From contig CAWIOP010000002.1 of assembly GCA_963837755.1 (NCBI GenBank), positions 434,001 to 498,000 of the forward strand: DNA of 64,000 nucleotides, written 5' to 3'. Source of the stretch: JADGHX01 sp963837755 (lineage in GTDB: Bacteria; Pseudomonadota; Gammaproteobacteria; Steroidobacterales; Steroidobacteraceae). The translations under genes were made by a program, and so were the position numbers. Position 1 is the first letter of the stretch, and each line of letters begins with the position of its first letter. The notes under the pieces were generated by a model. The model was given only the letters and a program-made list of their open reading frames with translations. It did no database searches and had not been told where the DNA came from. Below, one piece after another: positions 62,677 to 64,000 of this stretch.

Positions 62677-63921
62677 TCAAGCCACCGAGCGAAAATCCTT
62701 GGAACGGGTCGCATCACCCGTGAGGAGTGCGATGCGAAGCCCGGCAACGACACCCTCGATGTTGCCCGGCGACTGGTAGCCCACGACGGTGCCTTCCGGC
62801 ACATCGACGTCGCAGTCGACGATGACACGGCGAAGCTTGCAGCCTGCGCCAATGCGAGCGCCGGGCAGCACCACCGCTTCGTCGAGCAGGCTGCCATCGG
62901 CAACGCGCACGTCGGTGGAGAGCACGCTGCGCGTGACCGAAGAGCGGCCGACGACAGTGCCGGCGGCGAGCAGCGAGTTGGTGACACTGTGCCGGCCCGC
63001 GTCATCGGCAATGCGCACGGGTGGGAAAGCCTGCGCCACAGTGTGAATGGGCCAGTGGGCGTCGTAGAGATCGATCCCCGGTGCGCTGTCGAGCAGCTCC
63101 ATGTGAGCGCTCCAGTAGGAGTCGAGCGTGCCGACGTCCCGCCAGTAGCCGGGCTCGCCTTTCTCGTCGAGGAACGGATGTGCCGCCGCCTGGCTCTCAC
63201 GCACCGCCATCGGCAGGATGTCCTTACCGAAGTCGTGAGATGAGCTCGCCTGCGAGGCGTCCCGGTTCAGCAGCTCGACCAGGTAGTCCGTGGTGAAGAC
63301 ATAGATGCCCATGGACGCGAGCACCGTCGACGCGGCGGTAGGGCCGGCGGCCGCTTCGAGCGTGGCCGCAGAGGGCTTCTCGATGAAGCTGCGCACTTTG
63401 CGCTGGGCATTGACGCCGATCACGCCGAAAGAGCCGGCGCTTTCGATGGGCACCGGCACGCAGCTGAGGGTGACGCCGACGCCGCTGGCCGCGTGCTGCT
63501 CGAGCATGCGCGCGTAGTCCATCTTGTAAATGTGATCACCGGCGAGCACGAGTGTGTAACGACTGCGCTGGGCGAGTAGCAGATCGAGGTTCTGGAAGAC
63601 CGCGTCGGCGGTGCCGGCGTACCAGCCGGAGTGAATGCGCTGCTGGGCTGGCCACACTTCGAGAAACTCGCCCATCGGGCGCGGCAGGAAATTCCAGCCG
63701 GCATTCAGGTGGGTGATGAGGCCGTGTGATTTGTACTGCGTTAGAACAGCTATGCGACGCACGCCGGAGTTGACGCAGTTCGAGAGAGTGAAGTCGATGT
63801 TGCGGCAGTGGCCACCGAAGGGGATGGCCGGTTTGCACTGCCAGCGCGTCAGCTCACCGAGCCTTGTTCCGTTTCCGCCAGCGAGAACCAAAGCAAACGT
63901 ATCACGCAGATGCTCGCGCAT
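62677..63921 (-). CDS. glgC: Glucose-1-phosphate adenylyltransferase
   Basis: A 414-residue ADP-glucose pyrophosphorylase, the first committed step of bacterial glycogen synthesis. LVLAGGNGTRLGELTRWQCK is the nucleotide-binding loop, SGWYAGTADAVFQNLDLLL and VLAGDHIYKMDYARMLEQHA bind glucose 1-phosphate and metal, GEPGYWRDVGTLDSYW follows, and a left-handed-helix C-terminus (SSVTRSVLSTDVRVADGSLL). Residues for control by fructose 1,6-bisphosphate cannot be judged. It lies 36 bases upstream of the kinase gene on the same strand, so the kinase and regulator may be expressed with it. Confidence 0.95.
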   Translation of the reverse strand: MREHLRDTFALVLAGGNGTRLGELTRWQCKPAIPFGGHCRNIDFTLSNCVNSGVRRIAVLTQYKSHGLITHLNAGWNFLPRPMGEFLEVWPAQQRIHSGWYAGTADAVFQNLDLLLAQRSRYTLVLAGDHIYKMDYARMLEQHAASGVGVTLSCVPVPIESAGSFGVIGVNAQRKVRSFIEKPSAATLEAAAGPTAASTVLASMGIYVFTTDYLVELLNRDASQASSSHDFGKDILPMAVRESQAAAHPFLDEKGEPGYWRDVGTLDSYWSAHMELLDSAPGIDLYDAHWPIHTVAQAFPPVRIADDAGRHSVTNSLLAAGTVVGRSSVTRSVLSTDVRVADGSLLDEAVVLPGARIGAGCKLRRVIVDCDVDVPEGTVVGYQSPGNIEGVVAGLRIALLTGDATRSKDFRSVA

Positions 63922-64000
63922 AGACCCACCGCCTCTGAATTCATCGGCGCGTCAGGTCGCAAGACGTGTGCCTGCCGTAGCTCCAGGGGGAGCAGCCACA

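Noticed and set aside
1..64000. CRISPR array, rRNA operon or complete tRNA gene
   Set aside because: I found no regularly spaced repeats, no rRNA-like segments and no complete cloverleaf by eye; the two tRNA-like pieces are 3'-end fragments only.

Overview
The window is GC-rich, tightly packed bacterial DNA. The strongest taxonomic signals are a red-type (form IC) Calvin cycle operon cbbL-cbbS-cbbX-cbbF-cbbP with divergent cbbR, a CstA/YbdD pair, a RAYT-type transposase with a REP-like palindrome, and many TonB-dependent receptors with planctomycete-type cytochrome proteins. Together they suggest a gammaproteobacterium of the Steroidobacter/Nevskia kind that can fix CO2 and also takes up complex organic substrates. 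This is inferred from gene content only.

Region 1 (1-3.6 kb): the 3' part of a large outer-membrane barrel protein and a tiny SHOCT-like peptide gene. Region 2 (about 3.77-37.34 kb): a probable genomic island. A 20-bp exact direct repeat that matches a tRNA 3' end (Leu-like T-arm and acceptor with CCA, minus strand) lies at both edges, and a tyrosine integrase gene of the tRNA-targeting type sits just inside the right copy. The island holds four TonB-dependent receptors (one truncated), esterases (tannase family, type-B carboxylesterases, another alpha/beta hydrolase), SDR, FAD-monooxygenase and MFS remnants, a cytochrome P450, DUF3237, a di-haem cytochrome with an OmpA-like partner, a LysR regulator and a membrane-anchored winged-helix regulator. 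Its centrepiece is an operon of a di-haem DUF1587/1592/1588/1585 protein, a Tat-exported double-VOC protein, a Tat-exported DUF1552 (HXXSHH) protein, an exported ankyrin protein and a TonB receptor. This looks like an envelope uptake and oxidation module of unknown substrate. The island is decaying: the integrase has lost its middle, the IS transposase is frameshifted, and several genes are chimeric stumps.

Region 3 (37.3-44.8 kb): a small acidic protein, an exported methyltransferase-like protein, NUDIX and phosphoesterase stumps, DAHP synthase (aroG type), a basic coiled-coil protein, TonB and a DUF1111 di-haem oxidoreductase. The aroG leader encodes a short peptide with the run RYYRYFYFYW followed by a perfect hairpin and T-run, a textbook layout for aromatic amino acid attenuation.

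Region 4 (44.4-54.3 kb): an MFS stump, the cbb operon, cbbR, a ComB-family phosphatase, a periplasmic M3 oligopeptidase and a GIY-YIG-like protein. Region 5 (54.3-64 kb): ybdD and a cstA whose reading frame is broken by about sixteen single-base shifts although the protein motifs are intact in pieces (probably a sequence-quality problem), a zinc ribbon protein, the RAYT and its palindrome, an ACT-like small protein, 3-methyladenine glycosylase, an L,D-transpeptidase, a FixL/FixJ-like two-component pair and glgC.

Chimeric junctions occur inside and outside the island. Together with the cstA indels, this means assembly or polishing error must be excluded before reading them as biology.
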